From CAVVUC01 sp963751395 (GTDB taxonomy: Bacteria > Verrucomicrobiota > Verrucomicrobiia > Chthoniobacterales > Chthoniobacteraceae), in the NCBI GenBank assembly GCA_963751395.1, contig CAVVUC010000001.1, forward strand, positions 1,736,001 through 1,800,000: a DNA stretch of 64,000 nt. The letters run 5' to 3'. Below, one piece after another: positions 1-8,313 of the stretch. Position numbers and translations under genes: made by a program. The notes beneath the pieces are model-generated. The model saw only the letters and a list, made by a program, of their open reading frames with translations, made no database searches and was not told the origin of the DNA. Numbering within the stretch: position 1 is the first letter of the stretch; each line of letters begins with the position of its first letter.

Positions 1-797
1 TAGCGGAGTTCGGGAATCAACGTGCGCAATTCCTGGGCGCGTTCAGCGCCCGCTGTCTTCGCGGCCAGTTCGTCTTCGAGCTGTTTCAGCTTCGTCTCGC
101 GCGAGGCGAGAAATTGATTGGGTACCGCGGTTTTCTTCGGCCATTGGTAGCTGGTCATCGGCTGGTAGTTGGCCGACGAACCATCGACGAGCGGCACGCG
201 GTCGCTGTCCGAGCCGTCCATGTCGATGTCCATGTCGGCTTGAATCAGGAGCGCATGACGCCTGGTCGTGGGATCCTGCAATTCAAGCACGGTCTCGCAG
301 TCGTAAAAATTGTGACGCGAAAGCAGCAGGTCGAGGCGCGCGAGATTCTGCCGGAGCGCGTTCACCTTCAGGCGGTAGAGCCGGTCGAAAAACGGCGACA
401 CCTTTGCCGCCGGAAGCATCGTCGCAAGCCCCGGCAGCACGATGGGAAGCTGGTCGTTCAACGCCGCGATCTGCTGGAGATCGCTGTTCGGTTTTGGCAC
501 CTGCACTTTCAGTTGCAGGTCGAGCGCATAGCTCGCGGGCGTGTTTCGCTCGTTGGTGGCGGTCGTCCCGAATTCGGTTTCGACGCTGGATCGAAGCTGC
601 ATTCCGTTGAAAAGCTTGGAAACTTCCAGGCGCTTCGCAGGCACGTAGATCGGTGTCGGCGACGGGACGGGTGTCGGCGTCTGGGCGGGCGTTGGAGCCG
701 GCGTCGGAGTTGGTTTCTCCTCCGCTTCATCGGCGCGCCGAACACAGCCCGCGAGGATTGCGATCAGCGCCAACGCAATGAAGATCCGTGTTTTCAC
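1..797 (-). CDS. Lipoprotein with Thr-Pro linker, possible GH75-like domain (C-terminus cut by window edge)
   Basis: The frame is open to the left edge, so the C-terminus is missing; about 265 residues are visible. I chose the GTG start because it overlaps the TGA of the upstream gene in a GTGA junction (797-794), which suggests translational coupling. Residues 1-18 form a lipoprotein signal ending in lipobox LAGC, so the protein should be anchored in an envelope membrane. A Thr-Pro-rich linker (about residues 28-50) precedes a folded region. Near residue 187 there is an acidic motif DMDIDMDG followed by SDSDR, which resembles the Asp-rich core of family 75 chitosanases. That family assignment is a weak inference. 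Start and lipoprotein nature are fairly secure; function is not. Confidence 0.7.
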   Translation of the reverse strand, partial: MKTRIFIALALIAILAGCVRRADEAEEKPTPTPAPTPAQTPTPVPSPTPIYVPAKRLEVSKLFNGMQLRSSVETEFGTTATNERNTPASYALDLQLKVQVPKPNSDLQQIAALNDQLPIVLPGLATMLPAAKVSPFFDRLYRLKVNALRQNLARLDLLLSRHNFYDCETVLELQDPTTRRHALLIQADMDIDMDGSDSDRVPLVDGSSANYQPMTSYQWPKKTAVPNQFLASRETKLKQLEDELAAKTAGAERAQELRTLIPELR

Positions 798-1204
798 TGA
801 ATGAAATATCCCGCCACGCGCCACTGGCCGTCGGATTCGAGGATCATCGTCACTGTCTCGCGGGCGTCCTCCTTTTTCTCGAACGACGAGTTGAACTGAA
901 TGACGTAATACTCGCCATCCGGTGCGCCATTTAGCGACGTGGCATGCTTGCGCGATTTCTCCGCGCGCGAGACGAGCTTCCCGAGCGGCTCGCGCCCGGC
1001 GGTCAGCATCGACTCCCATTTTTCAGGCGTCACTTTTTTTCGAAAAAGCTCCGAGGACTCTCTGCCGCTGGCCGCATAGTCGCCGGAATCGACCAGCTTC
1101 AGCCACGCCAGCGCCGCGGACATGGCATCGTCCGATGCGGCGGCATCCGCCCGCCCGCCAGACGCGAGCAAAAGCACAATGGCGAGAATGATCGCGGCCT
1201 TCAT
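794..1204 (-). CDS. DUF4019-type secreted protein
   Basis: A 136-residue protein with a cleavable signal peptide (hydrophobic stretch at residues 4-14, AxA-like site near residue 22). The body has the DUF4019 pattern: an opening helix with ALAWLKLVDSGDY, then ELFRKKVT and W-ESML, and a C-terminal beta region ending W-RVAGYFIQ. DUF4019 proteins are small periplasmic proteins of unknown function. It is the middle gene of a three-gene run: the TMEM14-like gene stops three bases upstream, and the lipoprotein gene starts inside this gene's stop codon. Confidence 0.8.
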   Translation of the reverse strand: MKAAIILAIVLLLASGGRADAAASDDAMSAALAWLKLVDSGDYAASGRESSELFRKKVTPEKWESMLTAGREPLGKLVSRAEKSRKHATSLNGAPDGEYYVIQFNSSFEKKEDARETVTMILESDGQWRVAGYFIQ

Positions 1205-1207
1205 CGG

Positions 1208-1528
1208 CTACTTTCTGTACCAAACAAGCAGCGTCACCACGATTCCCGCGATGCTGAGCAGTGCCATCAACCCGCCTGGCACGATGGCTTTCTTGTGGAT
1301 GAAATCCGGCACGAATTTTCCCGCGAGCAACACGGAAACAATGAGTCCCAAAATCAGCGCCGGTTGAAGCTTTTCAGGCAGGAGATAGCTGGCGACGAGC
1401 AGCAGGATTCCCGACGTTCCTCCGGCAACGAGAGACACGGTGCTTTTCGATTTTAGGAAACCCATCAGCCCTCCGGCCATCGTGAGGAGTCCGAAAATCA
1501 CGTAGTAAATTTTTGCGACATCAATCAT
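1208..1528 (-). CDS. TMEM14/UPF0136-like small membrane protein
   Basis: About 106 residues, almost entirely hydrophobic, with four predicted membrane helices separated by short Gly/Lys-containing loops. This is the size and layout of bacterial TMEM14 (UPF0136) proteins. I place the start at the ATG of MIDVAKIYY (1528) rather than twelve codons upstream, because the family begins with a short polar segment directly before helix 1. No clear Shine-Dalgarno is visible at either start. It is the first gene of a run with the DUF4019 and lipoprotein genes. Molecular role unknown. Confidence 0.75.
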   Translation of the reverse strand: MIDVAKIYYVIFGLLTMAGGLMGFLKSKSTVSLVAGGTSGILLLVASYLLPEKLQPALILGLIVSVLLAGKFVPDFIHKKAIVPGGLMALLSIAGIVVTLLVWYRK

Positions 1529-1602
1529 GCCGATTCCAATAAAGGAAGTCGCGCAGGCATACAACCCCCAAAGGCGATGGGGAACGCATCGCGGCGGTCT
1601 CG

Positions 1603-2394
1603 TCAGCGCCTGCGGCTGATGAAGAAACGAATCAGAAAAAGCGGCATCGCGCAGGTGATCGCCATGACGACTGCGACCAAAAGACCGGGGACCACGCGCG
1701 CGCGGTCGTGAGCGACGGCCCTGAGCGCCTCGTGCGCGACCTGCCCGACAGGCACTTTGAAAAACTCCGGCGCAGCCATGTCCCCGCCGGAATCGCGCGC
1801 CGCGACCGAGCCGAATTCCGTGTCAACCGGACCCGGGCAAAGCGTCGTGACCGAAACACCGGTGCCGCGCAGTTCGGCCCGCAGAGCCTCGGAGAAGCTC
1901 GTCACGTACGCTTTCGTGGCTGCATAGACCGCCATGTTCGGGATCGGCACAAAGCTCGCGATCGAGCTGACGTTGAGAATCGCAGCCTCTTGGAAACTGC
2001 GGAGTGTCGGCAGCAGGTGGTGTGTCAGCTTTGTCAACGCGGTGATGTTCACATCCAGCATGGCCTTTACCTTCACCCAATCGCTTGTCATGAATTCGCC
2101 GCGGTCGCCCAGGCCGGCGTTGTTGATCAGGAAATTGACGCGGAGATTGTTTTCATGGAGCCATTTCAGGAAGTCGTTCGTGGCTGTCTCGTCGGCGAGA
2201 TCGAGACCGTAGGTGAACACGTTGAGGCTTGGATGCTCGCGAAGCAGATCGGCTTGCAGCGAGTCCAAACGATCGAGACGGCGCGCCACGAGCACCAGCG
2301 CATGGGCGTCGGGCGCAAGCTGGCGGGCCAGTTCTTTTCCGATCCCTGCCGAAGCGCCCGTGATCAAAGCTGTGCATCCTTGGAAACAGTTCAT
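1603..2394 (-). CDS. Short-chain dehydrogenase/reductase (SDR)
   Basis: A classical SDR of about 263 residues. The start is taken at MNCFQGC because the Rossmann strand begins just after it. Cofactor motif is GASAGIGKELA, with ARRLDR after strand 2, which favours NADP(H). NNAG and the catalytic YAATK with an upstream Ser (NVSSIAS) are all present, so the active site is complete. The C-terminus ends in a hydrophobic stretch of about 20 residues followed by RFFISRRR, so the enzyme is probably membrane-attached, as in the DltE/YqjQ-like group. Substrate unknown. Divergent from the cupin gene. Confidence 0.88.
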   Translation of the reverse strand: MNCFQGCTALITGASAGIGKELARQLAPDAHALVLVARRLDRLDSLQADLLREHPSLNVFTYGLDLADETATNDFLKWLHENNLRVNFLINNAGLGDRGEFMTSDWVKVKAMLDVNITALTKLTHHLLPTLRSFQEAAILNVSSIASFVPIPNMAVYAATKAYVTSFSEALRAELRGTGVSVTTLCPGPVDTEFGSVAARDSGGDMAAPEFFKVPVGQVAHEALRAVAHDRARVVPGLLVAVVMAITCAMPLFLIRFFISRRR

Positions 2395-2496
2395 GCCGGA
2401 TTCTCCCAGTTCTGTGGCGATAGTCGAGCGGGGAACGGGATGGCTGTGACTCGATTCACGTTTGACCTGCGGAATTGCATCGGCAATTGGTTGCGC

Positions 2497-2850
2497 ATGA
2501 ACGTGCTGAATCTCGAAAACCAAACTCCGTTCACCACCAAAGACGGCTCAACGATTCGAAGCATCCTCGACGCGACGAACGCGCCTGTCCGGAATCAAAG
2601 CCTCGCCGAGGCGCGCGTGCCTGCAGGCGCCGCAACCCAGCGGCATTATCACAAGCTGTCGGAGGAGTTTTACTTCATCCTGGAAGGCTCGGGTGAGATG
2701 AACGTCGATGACGAGACGCGCACGGTTGGTCCCGGCGATGCGATTCTCATTCCGCCTATGGCGTGGCACACGATTCGCGCCACGACTTCGCTCCGCTTCC
2801 TCTGCTGCTGTGCGCCGGTGTATTCGCACAGCGACACCTATTTCCAGTGA
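2497..2850 (+). CDS. Small cupin-domain protein
   Basis: A single-domain beta-barrel cupin of 117 residues. Cupin motif 1 is visible as Q-R-H-Y-H-K-x-S-E-E-F-Y-x-I-L-E-G-S-G, and motif 2 as PGD-A-I-L-I-P-P-M-A-W-H, so the three-His/one-Glu metal site is complete. These proteins are often mannose-6-phosphate-isomerase-like or sugar-binding, but the substrate cannot be read from the sequence. The start is the ATG of MNVLNLENQ; sequence upstream in this frame is only the antisense of the neighbouring SDR gene. Convergent with trpD, 16 bases away. Confidence 0.85.
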   Translation: MNVLNLENQTPFTTKDGSTIRSILDATNAPVRNQSLAEARVPAGAATQRHYHKLSEEFYFILEGSGEMNVDDETRTVGPGDAILIPPMAWHTIRATTSLRFLCCCAPVYSHSDTYFQ

Positions 2851-2866
2851 AGTCCCGCGAAGTGAA

Positions 2867-3910
2867 CTATTTTTGGCTAAAATCTTGAAGCTCGCGCAGC
2901 TTCGCAAGCGCGCGCCCGCTGTCGATGATCTCCTTTGCCATCGCGATGCCCTGTGGCAAATCGGGAGCGAGTTCAGCGACGACAAAAGCCGCCGCGGCAT
3001 TCAGCAACACGACGTCCCGTTTTCCGCCGCGAATCGTTCCGTCGAGAATTCCGATCAAAATGCGGGCGTTCTCGGTCTTGTCGCCGCCGCAGAGTTCGGT
3101 TGTTTCGACTCGGGCAAAACCGAACTGCTCCGGTGCGATCGTGAATGCTTCGATGCCGGCCGTGCTGACTTTGCGCACAAATGTCGGCCCGATCGTCGAA
3201 ATCTCATCGACCCCTTCGCCTTCGGCATTCCGCCCATGCACCGCCCACGCGTGCTTGCGCCCAAGCAGGATGAACACTTCCGCGAATTTCGGCAGCAGCG
3301 GCTCCGAAAAAACGCCGATCAACTGGTAGTCCGGCTTCGCAGGGTTCAACAGCGGCCCGAGCATGTTGAACACCGTTGTCACCCCTTGCTCGGCGAGCGC
3401 CTTTCTCACCGGCCCGATCACTTTGAATGCGGGATGGTAGTTCGGCGCGAAGAGGAAGCCGACCCCGAGATCCTCGACACATCGCCTGAGTTGCTCCGGC
3501 GGCAGATCGATTTTGATGCCGAGTTCCTCCAGCACATCGGCACCGCCGCATTTCGAAGTGATGGCGCGGTTGCCGTGCTTGACGACCACCGCACCGCCCG
3601 CGGCGACCACGAACATGCTTGTCGTCGAGACGTTGAACAGCCCCATGCGGTCCCCGCCGGTGCCGCAGATGTCGAGCATCGGCCCGCGCTGCTTCGCGCT
3701 CTCGATCTGCGGATCGACGGCGTGGAGGAGAAGTGCTTTGACGAACCCGGCGATTTCGTTCGCTGTTTCGCCCTTCGTCCGCAGCGCCTTGAGGAAGTCG
3801 GCCTTTCCCCGGTCCGGGATTTCCGGGGAAACGAGGTTCGCCACGGCGCGTTCGATATCGCCGTTTGAAAGCTCGGACCCGCGCGAAACTTTTTCTATGA
3901 ATTGCTGCAC
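2867..3910 (-). CDS. trpD: Anthranilate phosphoribosyltransferase
   Basis: 347 residues, normal for TrpD. The enzyme joins anthranilate to PRPP in tryptophan synthesis. Signature elements are the PRPP loop DICGTGGDR (about residue 82), NVST, KHGNR (about 111) and the anthranilate-site region NMLGPLLNP. The C-terminal alpha/beta domain is complete. No other trp gene is next to it. The only other one in the window is trpA, about 17 kb away on the other strand, so the pathway is dispersed in this genome. Very sure of identity. Confidence 0.96.
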   Translation of the reverse strand: MQQFIEKVSRGSELSNGDIERAVANLVSPEIPDRGKADFLKALRTKGETANEIAGFVKALLLHAVDPQIESAKQRGPMLDICGTGGDRMGLFNVSTTSMFVVAAGGAVVVKHGNRAITSKCGGADVLEELGIKIDLPPEQLRRCVEDLGVGFLFAPNYHPAFKVIGPVRKALAEQGVTTVFNMLGPLLNPAKPDYQLIGVFSEPLLPKFAEVFILLGRKHAWAVHGRNAEGEGVDEISTIGPTFVRKVSTAGIEAFTIAPEQFGFARVETTELCGGDKTENARILIGILDGTIRGGKRDVVLLNAAAAFVVAELAPDLPQGIAMAKEIIDSGRALAKLRELQDFSQK

Positions 3911-3964
3911 GCGAACTGAATAGCTACTGACTGCCGCCGGGCAAAAGCCATTTCGTCAGGAATT

Positions 3965-5059
3965 TCAGCCGCCCACGTAGAGCACGGCGAACGCGATCAG
4001 AATCAGCGCGATCAGAACCGCGATCGTGATCTTGATCCAGCTCAGCGGATATTTGCCCGCGATTGCGCCGGTGTAGCCATTGACGACGACTTGGAAACCT
4101 TTGGCTCCATAATTGTAAGTCACAAGCCACACCGGAACGAGCACGTGTTTGAATGTCTGGGCCGAGTAATCCGCGCTGACTTGCAGGTTCCGATGTGTGT
4201 CGCCGGGCACTTCACGGGCGCACATCGACTCGATCTCCGAGTCCATCTGATCGCGCGCGTGCTGCGCCGCCGCGATGAGGTCGATCTGGTATTGCTCGAC
4301 GACCCAGCCGGAAAGAAAACCCGGATCGTATTTCACCAACTCCGACGTGGGAAACGGCTCTATTTTTCGCAGCAACTCCATCGGCACGCCCTGCGATGCC
4401 GGCACGAGTTCATCATCGAAAAAGTGGTCGAGCGAACCCGCGCTCGGCTGCCAGCGCGTGCGCTGCACCTGGCGGGTCTGCTGCTTGCCATTGCCGTCCC
4501 GATAGCTTTCGGTTTCGTAATAATGATAGCCGGACTCCGCCGTCCACTCGGCGGAAACTTGCGCGTCGAAAGTCCAATACGGCAGATACAAACCGTGCAG
4601 CGTATCGGTGAGCGCCCTTGATTTGAGGCTGCCCGGTGCGAACCAATGGCTGCCGTACCATTCACGAATTTTTTCGCGGACTGCCGTATCGCTGAGTTTG
4701 AACGCGAGCAGGCTTTCCGGTTTGATGGGCGCCTTGATCTGGTCGCAGGGAATCAGGGATGTGGACCCGCAGAAATCACAGCGCTGCCCGACGCGGCCGG
4801 CATCGAAGACGGAGATGGCCTGGCAGCTCTGGCACTTTACGGAGACTTTCTCCGCCTGCCATCCACGCTGATCGTCAGGAATGCTGCGAAGCGCGGCGGC
4901 AAGATCACGCTCCTCGATTTCTCCGGTCGCTGTGTCGAGTTTTGCGGGCGAAACAGTGCCGCAATAGGCGCACACGAGCGATTGCTTTGCGGGATGCCAG
5001 CGCGCCTCTCCGCCGCAAGCAGGGCACGAGAATTTACGGTTGGCTGTGACCTCGGACAC
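3965..5059 (-). CDS. Zinc-ribbon membrane-anchored protein
   Basis: 364 residues. Two N-terminal zinc ribbons are visible: CPACGG...CAYCG (residues about 12-35) and CQSCQ...CDFCG (about 75-97). A long conserved domain follows with YLPYWTFDA and W-KITIAVL, and a single C-terminal transmembrane helix lies at about 340-360. Proteins of this layout are often mislabelled as primosomal or helicase-like zinc-finger proteins; nothing here indicates DNA unwinding. It is last in a minus-strand run LysM protein, GYF-like protein, zinc-ribbon protein, which suggests an envelope-linked role. Function unknown. Confidence 0.8.
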   Translation of the reverse strand: MSEVTANRKFSCPACGGEARWHPAKQSLVCAYCGTVSPAKLDTATGEIEERDLAAALRSIPDDQRGWQAEKVSVKCQSCQAISVFDAGRVGQRCDFCGSTSLIPCDQIKAPIKPESLLAFKLSDTAVREKIREWYGSHWFAPGSLKSRALTDTLHGLYLPYWTFDAQVSAEWTAESGYHYYETESYRDGNGKQQTRQVQRTRWQPSAGSLDHFFDDELVPASQGVPMELLRKIEPFPTSELVKYDPGFLSGWVVEQYQIDLIAAAQHARDQMDSEIESMCAREVPGDTHRNLQVSADYSAQTFKHVLVPVWLVTYNYGAKGFQVVVNGYTGAIAGKYPLSWIKITIAVLIALILIAFAVLYVGG

Positions 5060-5098
5060 GTTCGTGGGCGATGGTGGCCGTCCGCGGACGCAGGTGGG

Positions 5099-5615
5099 CT
5101 AGTAGGTCTTCGAACTCAGATCGGCGAGTCTCGCTTCAAGCTTCTCGCAGCGCAGCTCGGCGGCATCGCGCGCGCGGCGCTCTTCCATGAGGCTTTCCTC
5201 GAGATCGCGAATCCGCTGCTGCAAACTGAGGCGAATGCTGGTGCGCACTGGTTGCTCCTCATCTTGACGAGCGGGGCGCCTAAGTGCCTCGATTTCCTTG
5301 ACCGCTTGTTGCGAACCGTCCCTGCAGTTCGTGATGATGGTCTCGGCATTGATCTCGCCCACTTCGAAAAACTCTTTCACCGCTCCGATCGTCGTGGGGC
5401 CGTAGAATTGATCAGGACTCACCTCGATCAAATAGTCCATCTCCAACTCGGGAATCATGGGTGCCTTGGTCCACGTTTTCTCGTCGGTTGAGACTTTGTC
5501 GAGTGGCGATACTTGAGCGTCCTTCGCCCAGTTTTGAAGTTGTTTGAAGGCGATTGGTCCGAAGACGGTTCCGTCATCGGTACTTCAACAAAAACCATTT
5601 TTGGGATTCTTCCAT
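5099..5615 (-). pseudogene. GYF-like (GYF_2/DUF4339-type) coiled-coil protein, single-base frameshift
   Basis: The downstream frame encodes FGPIAF...LQNWA and later YGPTTIGAVKEF, two GYF-like repeats, then a C-terminal coiled coil rich in Glu/Arg. The natural start is the ATG at 5615, one base after the LysM gene's stop, giving MEESQKWFLLKY. After the TAC at 5582-5580 that frame hits TGA (5576-5574). Removing one base of the CC at 5580-5579 joins it to DDGTVFGP and gives a smooth protein of about 171 residues. Without correction, translation from an internal ATG (5458) would lose the first repeat. Either a sequencing insertion or a true frameshift. GYF-like domains bind Pro-rich ligands, and the neighbouring LysM protein has such a linker. 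Confidence 0.7.
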
Positions 5616-5616
5616 G

Positions 5617-6108
5617 TCAGGGATTTTCTGTTTGAGCTGGTGGATTTTCTTGGGTCTTCGCAGGAGGGATGTTTAAAGTTTGGCCGATCTGCAACTTCCG
5701 ATCGTCCGTAATTTTGTTCATTTTTAACAAACTTCCGACGGTGATCTTGTAGTGTTTGGCGATGGACGTCAATGTTTCGCCTTTGGCAACCACATGGCTC
5801 ATTGAACCGCTCTCCACCGGTTCGGCCTTGGGCGGCTCGGAGGCGGGAGTCGCTGCGGGAGCGGGTTCAGGCGTGACAGCCTGGGCGGGAACTGCCGCCG
5901 GAGCGCCGTGCGACCCTTCGATCAACTGGCTCAGCCTGGCGACTTGCTGCGTCAGCGCCTCGATCTGACGCGACTGCTGCTGGAGACTTTGCCGGATGGC
6001 GTGCAGGTCACTGTTTTCCACGGCGGCAGGAGGTTCCGCTTCCTGCGCGAACAGCAGACGCCCGGCAAGAATCATCAGCGCGCAAGTTGAAATGGCGTTC
6101 CGATTCAT
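5617..6108 (-). CDS. LysM-domain secreted protein
   Basis: 163 residues from the ATG of MNRNAIS; longer in-frame starts upstream would destroy the signal peptide. After an N-terminal signal sequence ending near FAQEA comes a short coiled-coil region (QQQSRQIEALTQQ), then an Ala/Pro-rich linker, and a C-terminal LysM domain (residues about 105-150) with GETLTSIAKHYKI and IGQTLNIP. LysM binds peptidoglycan, so the protein probably sits in the periplasm on the cell wall. It is the first gene of the LysM, GYF-like, zinc-ribbon run; the GYF gene starts one base after this stop codon. Confidence 0.85.
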   Translation of the reverse strand: MNRNAISTCALMILAGRLLFAQEAEPPAAVENSDLHAIRQSLQQQSRQIEALTQQVARLSQLIEGSHGAPAAVPAQAVTPEPAPAATPASEPPKAEPVESGSMSHVVAKGETLTSIAKHYKITVGSLLKMNKITDDRKLQIGQTLNIPPAKTQENPPAQTENP

Positions 6109-6189
6109 GGGGGAACAATAGTCATGTATTTCATTCGATAGCAAGTCCCGCGCAGAATACCCCTCAGAATTTACTGGCGAGTTCGCTTG

Positions 6190-6243
6190 AAAGTGGACGG
6201 CTTTTCCAAAAGCCGCGAGGGACTTGAAAGTCCCTCCCACTTT
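6190..6243. repeat. Nested palindrome forming a potential three-way hairpin
   Basis: An outer 7-bp stem (6190-6196 with 6237-6243) encloses two further perfect hairpins: 6198-6205 with 6208-6215 (CGGCTTTT/AAAAGCCG) and 6217-6225 with 6228-6236 (GAGGGACTT/AAGTCCCTC). The layout resembles a cruciform or a small structured repeat. It lies between the LysM gene and the DUF433 relic in the gene-poor stretch 6109-6672. Confidence 0.7.
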
Positions 6244-6301
6244 TCGCATCTCATTCCAAAAGGTGGCGCAGCGGAACTTGGGAAGTTTGAATCTGCAATT
6301 C

Positions 6302-6432
6302 TCAAGACCTGAGACCTATGGATTCGCCCCCATCTATGTAATCCGTCAGCGTCTGCACTGGTACTCGTGTTGCCGCAGAACGGGCGTGCCGCCGATCTCA
6401 CCCGGCGTGGAAATGATGATTTTCTTTCGCAT
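6302..6432 (-). pseudogene. DUF433-family antitoxin relic
   Basis: Starting at the ATG at 6432, the frame reads MRKKIIIS-PGEIGGTPVLR, the start of a DUF433 (Xre/MbcA-like, toxin-antitoxin associated) protein. It then goes out of frame, and the family sequence resumes as TRVPVQTL-DYIDGGESI in another frame before a stop at 6302. One base is missing between the two halves, and the last third of the normal roughly 75-residue protein is absent. With both a frameshift and a truncation this is best read as a dead antitoxin gene. The rest of 6109-6672 holds only the nested hairpin and no convincing gene. Confidence 0.65.
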
Positions 6433-6672
6433 GAAATCAGCATCCCGCAAACTCCCGTGAACTCAAGCGCACTCTGAAGCTACATGCGATGCGTTTTTCA
6501 TCCGACAGCGCCTTGAGCCGATTATGCATGCCCGGCGTCCAAACCTGATTTGAAGTCTCTGAAACGGAGGTTAAGAACTTTGAATCTGCAATTTTGAAGA
6601 AACGTACCGATCCATTTTAAGACACCACTGATTCAACGGTAACTTTTAAAGCCCATGAGAATAGGAATTAGA

Positions 6673-6951
6673 ATGCAGCAGAATGAGTTCGGCAACCGCG
6701 AGACCGACGACTTTGTAGCCCTCGTCGCTCAGAACGGTTCCTCGATTTTTACCGAACTGTTTTATATATCCGAGGACGGCAGCCAAAATTCTGGCTGGGT
6801 AGTGCTAAGTCCAACCGAAGCGATACAACTAGCTGCGACATTGATTGCCGTAGCGGGAGGCTACACCCAAGGCAAGAAGGCTGGTTTCTCTGTCGTGGCA
6901 GGCAGCATCATCAGCACCTCCGTCGGAGAAAATGCGTATCCGCCAACATGA
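6673..6951 (+). CDS. Hypothetical protein, 92 residues
   Basis: No family recognised. I chose the ATG at 6673 (MQQNEFGNRE) over one six codons upstream because AGGA lies at a normal distance before it (around 6660). The protein has a polar N-terminal half (VALVAQNGSS, LFYISEDGSQ) and a short hydrophobic segment near AATLIAVAGG. Base composition is less GC-rich than in the housekeeping genes, and the gene sits in a patch of relics and toxin-antitoxin genes, so recent acquisition is plausible. Its stop overlaps the start of the next small ORF (ATGA, 6948-6951). Confidence 0.5.
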   Translation: MQQNEFGNRETDDFVALVAQNGSSIFTELFYISEDGSQNSGWVVLSPTEAIQLAATLIAVAGGYTQGKKAGFSVVAGSIISTSVGENAYPPT

Positions 6952-7070
6952 GAGTAAAACGACCACAGAAAAGAAGAAATCGCAAAAGGCCTTTGGATTT
7001 GCCAGGACTAGAAGCCTTGTCAACATCTAATCCGGGTATGTCACGAGATTCTACTAATCAGTTACGGTAA
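6948..7070 (+). CDS. Small very basic ORF coupled to the preceding gene
   Basis: A 40-residue ORF whose ATG overlaps the stop of the upstream hypothetical gene in an ATGA junction. The first 15 residues are dominated by Arg/Lys (RVKRPQKRRNRKRP), followed by a polar tail. No family recognised. The overlap is the only positive evidence for translation; the length is short enough to arise by chance. If real, the basic head would suit nucleic-acid or membrane binding, which is speculation. Confidence 0.35.
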   Translation: MRVKRPQKRRNRKRPLDLPGLEALSTSNPGMSRDSTNQLR

Positions 7071-7094
7071 GGATTGGGGTCTAAATAATTTAAT

Positions 7095-8165
7095 ATGGAA
7101 TACTCTCCTGAAGTAATGGCAATACTGACTGGAAGTTCAGCTTCAGGTTCAGCTTCAGCTTCAGGTTCAGCTTCGGGTTCAGCTTCAGCTTCAGGTTCAG
7201 CTTCGGGTTCAGCTTCAGCTAATCAACCCGCCCCGCTCCCGAACAACTTTTCAACACCCACATACACTCAGCAAATCGGCGTCAGCGCGCTCGTTATCGT
7301 CATTTTGGTTTTGTGCCTGATGCGCTTTCAAACTTTTAACAAAGCCCGCTGGATTTATGGGATGTTGCTGGTGCTAACGGCCCTGAGCATCTGGTTCCTG
7401 CCGTGGCTGGCGCTGCTATGGGTGCTCTTTATTTTCTACACGTTCTACTGCTTCCACGACCCGAATCGAGTAATGCATGTTAATCCCGAAACGGACAGCC
7501 GACATTTCGACACAGTTGCCGACGAACTCGAACGTGGCTTTCATGTCCCGGGGCTATGGACACGTGCTTACGCCGAGGCCGACGGCGACGAGGCACGGAC
7601 TAAGGCCATCTACATTCGGCATCGTGTAGTACAACTCGGCGGTTATACCAGCTCTAAGAACCAATCAAGCGAACCGACCTCAACCTCTCAGCCCTCAGCG
7701 AGGCACCACAAGGATTATCAGGGTGTCGGTGGCTGGTTGCTCCTTTTCTGTGTTGGCCTTACGATACTGCTCCCACTAGGCACACTTGGGCGCATAGGCC
7801 AAGACTCAGATGAGTCTAGGCAACTCGCTGCGACGATCCCGAACCTTGCTGCGGCTGTCAGCATCGACAACTTTATAGTGGGTGTCATCCTCCTTTCCGG
7901 CTTCATCGTTGGAGTGCAGCTTTGGCGGGTCCAGCCAGCAGCAGCTAGGGCGGCACGCACATACCTCCTATTTCGGCTCGGCCTCAGTATTCTCCGGTGC
8001 ATCCTTCTCATCTCGATTCCGCATATTTCGCCGAACAACTTAGCGGCCTACGCAACCGAGATTTTCATTCGCATCGGCCTTTTTGAGCTTATCCATTTCG
8101 GTATCTGGTATCCATACTTCCGAATTTCAAAACGTGTGAAAGCAACATTCCCCGAAAGCGCCTAG
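7095..8165 (+). CDS. DUF2569 membrane protein with Ser-Ala-Gly repeat head
   Basis: 356 residues. Residues 14-43 are a Ser-Ala-Gly low-complexity tract encoded by a tandem DNA repeat. Two membrane helices follow (about 63-82 and 88-115), then a soluble region with H-FDTVADELERG and a short helical repeat (LWTRAYAEADGDEA, often seen in DUF2569-linked proteins). The C-terminal part is a four-helix DUF2569 domain beginning GVGGWLLLF and ending FGIWYPYFRISKRVKATF. DUF2569 is a membrane family of unknown function. Start MEYSPEV is the first ATG in frame; the spacing to the upstream ORF is 24 bases. Confidence 0.75.
   Translation: MEYSPEVMAILTGSSASGSASASGSASGSASASGSASGSASANQPAPLPNNFSTPTYTQQIGVSALVIVILVLCLMRFQTFNKARWIYGMLLVLTALSIWFLPWLALLWVLFIFYTFYCFHDPNRVMHVNPETDSRHFDTVADELERGFHVPGLWTRAYAEADGDEARTKAIYIRHRVVQLGGYTSSKNQSSEPTSTSQPSARHHKDYQGVGGWLLLFCVGLTILLPLGTLGRIGQDSDESRQLAATIPNLAAAVSIDNFIVGVILLSGFIVGVQLWRVQPAAARAARTYLLFRLGLSILRCILLISIPHISPNNLAAYATEIFIRIGLFELIHFGIWYPYFRISKRVKATFPESA
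7143..7219 (+). repeat. In-frame 30-bp minisatellite
   Basis: Two exact 30-bp units (7160-7189 and 7190-7219) follow a partial unit that starts at 7143. The unit is built from TTCAGC / TTCAGG / TTCGGG hexamers and encodes Ser-Ala-Ser-Gly blocks. Unit length is a multiple of three, so copy-number change would alter protein length without breaking the frame of the DUF2569 gene. Confidence 0.85.
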
Positions 8166-8313
8166 CGCCAGTTAAGTTTTCCTCTTATCCAAGTTGCACG
8201 TAGGTACGCGGTTGGCTTTGAAGCTGTGCTTCGTTCAGCGCCGCCTCAATCAAACCGGCAATCTCTAAATCGGAGACGTTGACGCAAAATGGACGAGGGA
8301 ACAGCATCGCTGC

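Noticed and set aside
7143..7219. Possible CRISPR because of evenly sized repeats
   Set aside because: The units are contiguous with no spacers and are in frame within a protein gene.
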